Part shown: positions 6,071 to 6,868 of the stretch, piece after piece
Layout: each line of letters opens with the position of its first letter
Numbering within the stretch: position 1 is the first letter of the stretch
Source of the DNA: Anaerolinea sp.
GTDB lineage: Bacteria > Chloroflexota > Anaerolineae > JAAEKA01
Direction: 5' to 3'
Assembly: GCA_014879765.1 (NCBI GenBank)
Contig: JACSRL010000340.1
Location: 1 to 6,868, forward strand
Length of the DNA stretch: 6,868 nt
Made by a program: the position numbers and the translations under genes
Notes under the pieces: model-generated
Told to the model about the DNA's origin: nothing
The model's input: only the letters and a program-made list of their open reading frames with translations
Database searches by the model: none

Positions 6071-6868
6071 GTGTCCCAGCATCTGAACGCCGCACCCATT
6101 GCGCCCCACCCCGGCCGGCTGGCCACCTCTGCCGCGTACCTGGCCTTTGCCGGCGCGCTGGGCGTCACGCTGCTGGCCACCAGCGAACCGGCGCAACGGC
6201 TCTGGTATCTGGGGCTGTACGGGGCCTCGCTGGCCCTGTTTGTCCTGGTGTTCGAACGGCCAACGCTGCCGCGGGCGCTGCAGCGCGGCTGCATGGCGGT
6301 GCAGTCGGGGCTGGCGCTGGCCATCCTGGCGCGCAACCCGCAGATGGGGGTGGCGCTGGCGCTGCTGCCCCTGTTGGCCTACCAGGCGGCGCTGGTTTTC
6401 CACGGGGCGGAGCGCTGGCTGTGGGCCGGCTGGCTGGCCCTGCTGGCCGTCGTACCGCTGATGGTCTGGCTCGGCGCGCTGACCGGCCTGGCGCGCGGTC
6501 TGCTGCCGGCCTGCGGCGCCATCCTGCTGGCCGCCTACATCGCCGTGCGCGAGGAAACCGAGACCGCACGCGCGGTCAGCGCGCGGCTGCTGGTCGAGCT
6601 GCACGCGAAAAGCCAGGAACTGCAGGCCCACGTCGCCCAGGTCGCCGAGGTCGCCGCGCTGGAGGAGCGCAACCGGCTGGCGCGCGAGCTGCACGACTCG
6701 GTATCGCAGACGATCTTCAGCATCACCCTGGAGGCGCGCGCCGCCCAGCTTCTCCTGGCGCAGCGGGACCCCGCCCAGGTCAGGCCGCACCTCGAACGCC
6801 TGCAAGCCCTGACGCAGCAGGCCCTGGCGCAGATGCGCAACCTGATCAGCCAGCGGCGCTCCCCGTAG
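6071..6868 (+). CDS. Membrane histidine kinase lacking its ATPase domain (truncated or broken)
   Basis: The frame encodes 265 residues: about six membrane helices (roughly 17-37, 44-61, 73-87, 94-110, 116-136 and 141-158), a coiled coil (about 160-198) and a HisKA_3 domain with H208 in ARELHDSVSQT, including D209 and Q213 of the phosphatase motif. It ends with a TAG at 6866-6868, the last bases of the window, five codons after MRNLIS. Related kinases continue there with an S-x-L-R-P motif and a full HATPase domain of over 100 residues; here it reads SQRRSP then stop. It therefore cannot bind ATP alone. It may be a frameshift or contig-edge artefact, a broken gene, or a true DHp-only protein. 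I chose GTG 6071 because GAGGTG (6059-6064) lies 6 nt upstream; GTG 6062 and TTG 6065 overlap that site. The gene starts 21 bp after the regulator and is probably in the same operon. Confidence 0.8.
   Translation: MSQHLNAAPIAPHPGRLATSAAYLAFAGALGVTLLATSEPAQRLWYLGLYGASLALFVLVFERPTLPRALQRGCMAVQSGLALAILARNPQMGVALALLPLLAYQAALVFHGAERWLWAGWLALLAVVPLMVWLGALTGLARGLLPACGAILLAAYIAVREETETARAVSARLLVELHAKSQELQAHVAQVAEVAALEERNRLARELHDSVSQTIFSITLEARAAQLLLAQRDPAQVRPHLERLQALTQQALAQMRNLISQRRSP

Noticed and set aside
5027..6805. A 592-codon open frame on the minus strand
   Set aside because: It lies antisense to a regulator and two kinases with clear domains. The translation is Gln/Arg/Gly-rich without any recognisable motif, as expected from the reverse of GC-biased codons.

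Overview
The window is a high-GC stretch of bacterial chromosome given over almost entirely to two-component signalling of the LiaS/NarX (HisKA_3) kinase and NarL/LuxR-type regulator class. The codon bias, the density of HisKA_3 kinase and NarL-regulator pairs, the DUF3828-like protein and the GAAACCGGGTT-type intergenic palindrome suggest a Chloroflexota bacterium (Anaerolineae-like). That assignment is inference; there is no rRNA or other marker gene in the window.

Layout. Positions 1-189 hold no gene I can assign. On the minus strand, reading right to left, a soluble PAS-GAF histidine kinase (3819-2269) overlaps a NarL-type response regulator (2272-1628) by 4 bp (ATGA). A strong intrinsic terminator (1554-1594) ends this unit. 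A second minus-strand group follows: a membrane-anchored DUF3828-like protein (1496-1047), a receiver-only response regulator (947-564) and a four-helix membrane protein (567-190). The last two are again joined by an ATGA overlap.

Positions 3820-4166 form the regulatory region between divergent operons. It contains a near-consensus sigma-70 promoter for the minus-strand kinase with a palindrome over its predicted start site, a 17-bp-stem hairpin, and a good sigma-70 promoter for the plus-strand operon.

On the plus strand a six-helix membrane histidine kinase (4167-5387) overlaps its NarL-type regulator (5384-6049), again with ATGA. A second membrane kinase (6071-6868) follows after 21 bp. 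Its frame stops at the last base of the window, right after the phosphoacceptor (DHp) domain and before any ATPase domain.

How the genes work together (inference). Two paralogous kinase-regulator pairs are transcribed divergently from one control region. One pair has a cytoplasmic PAS/GAF sensor and the other a membrane-embedded sensor. The two full regulators match at 71 of their first 130 residues by hand count, so cross-talk or shared targets are plausible. The receiver-only protein and the kinase lacking an ATPase domain are possible extra phosphotransfer parts, but the latter may be a frameshift or contig-edge artefact. I see no mobile element, CRISPR array, tRNA or rRNA.
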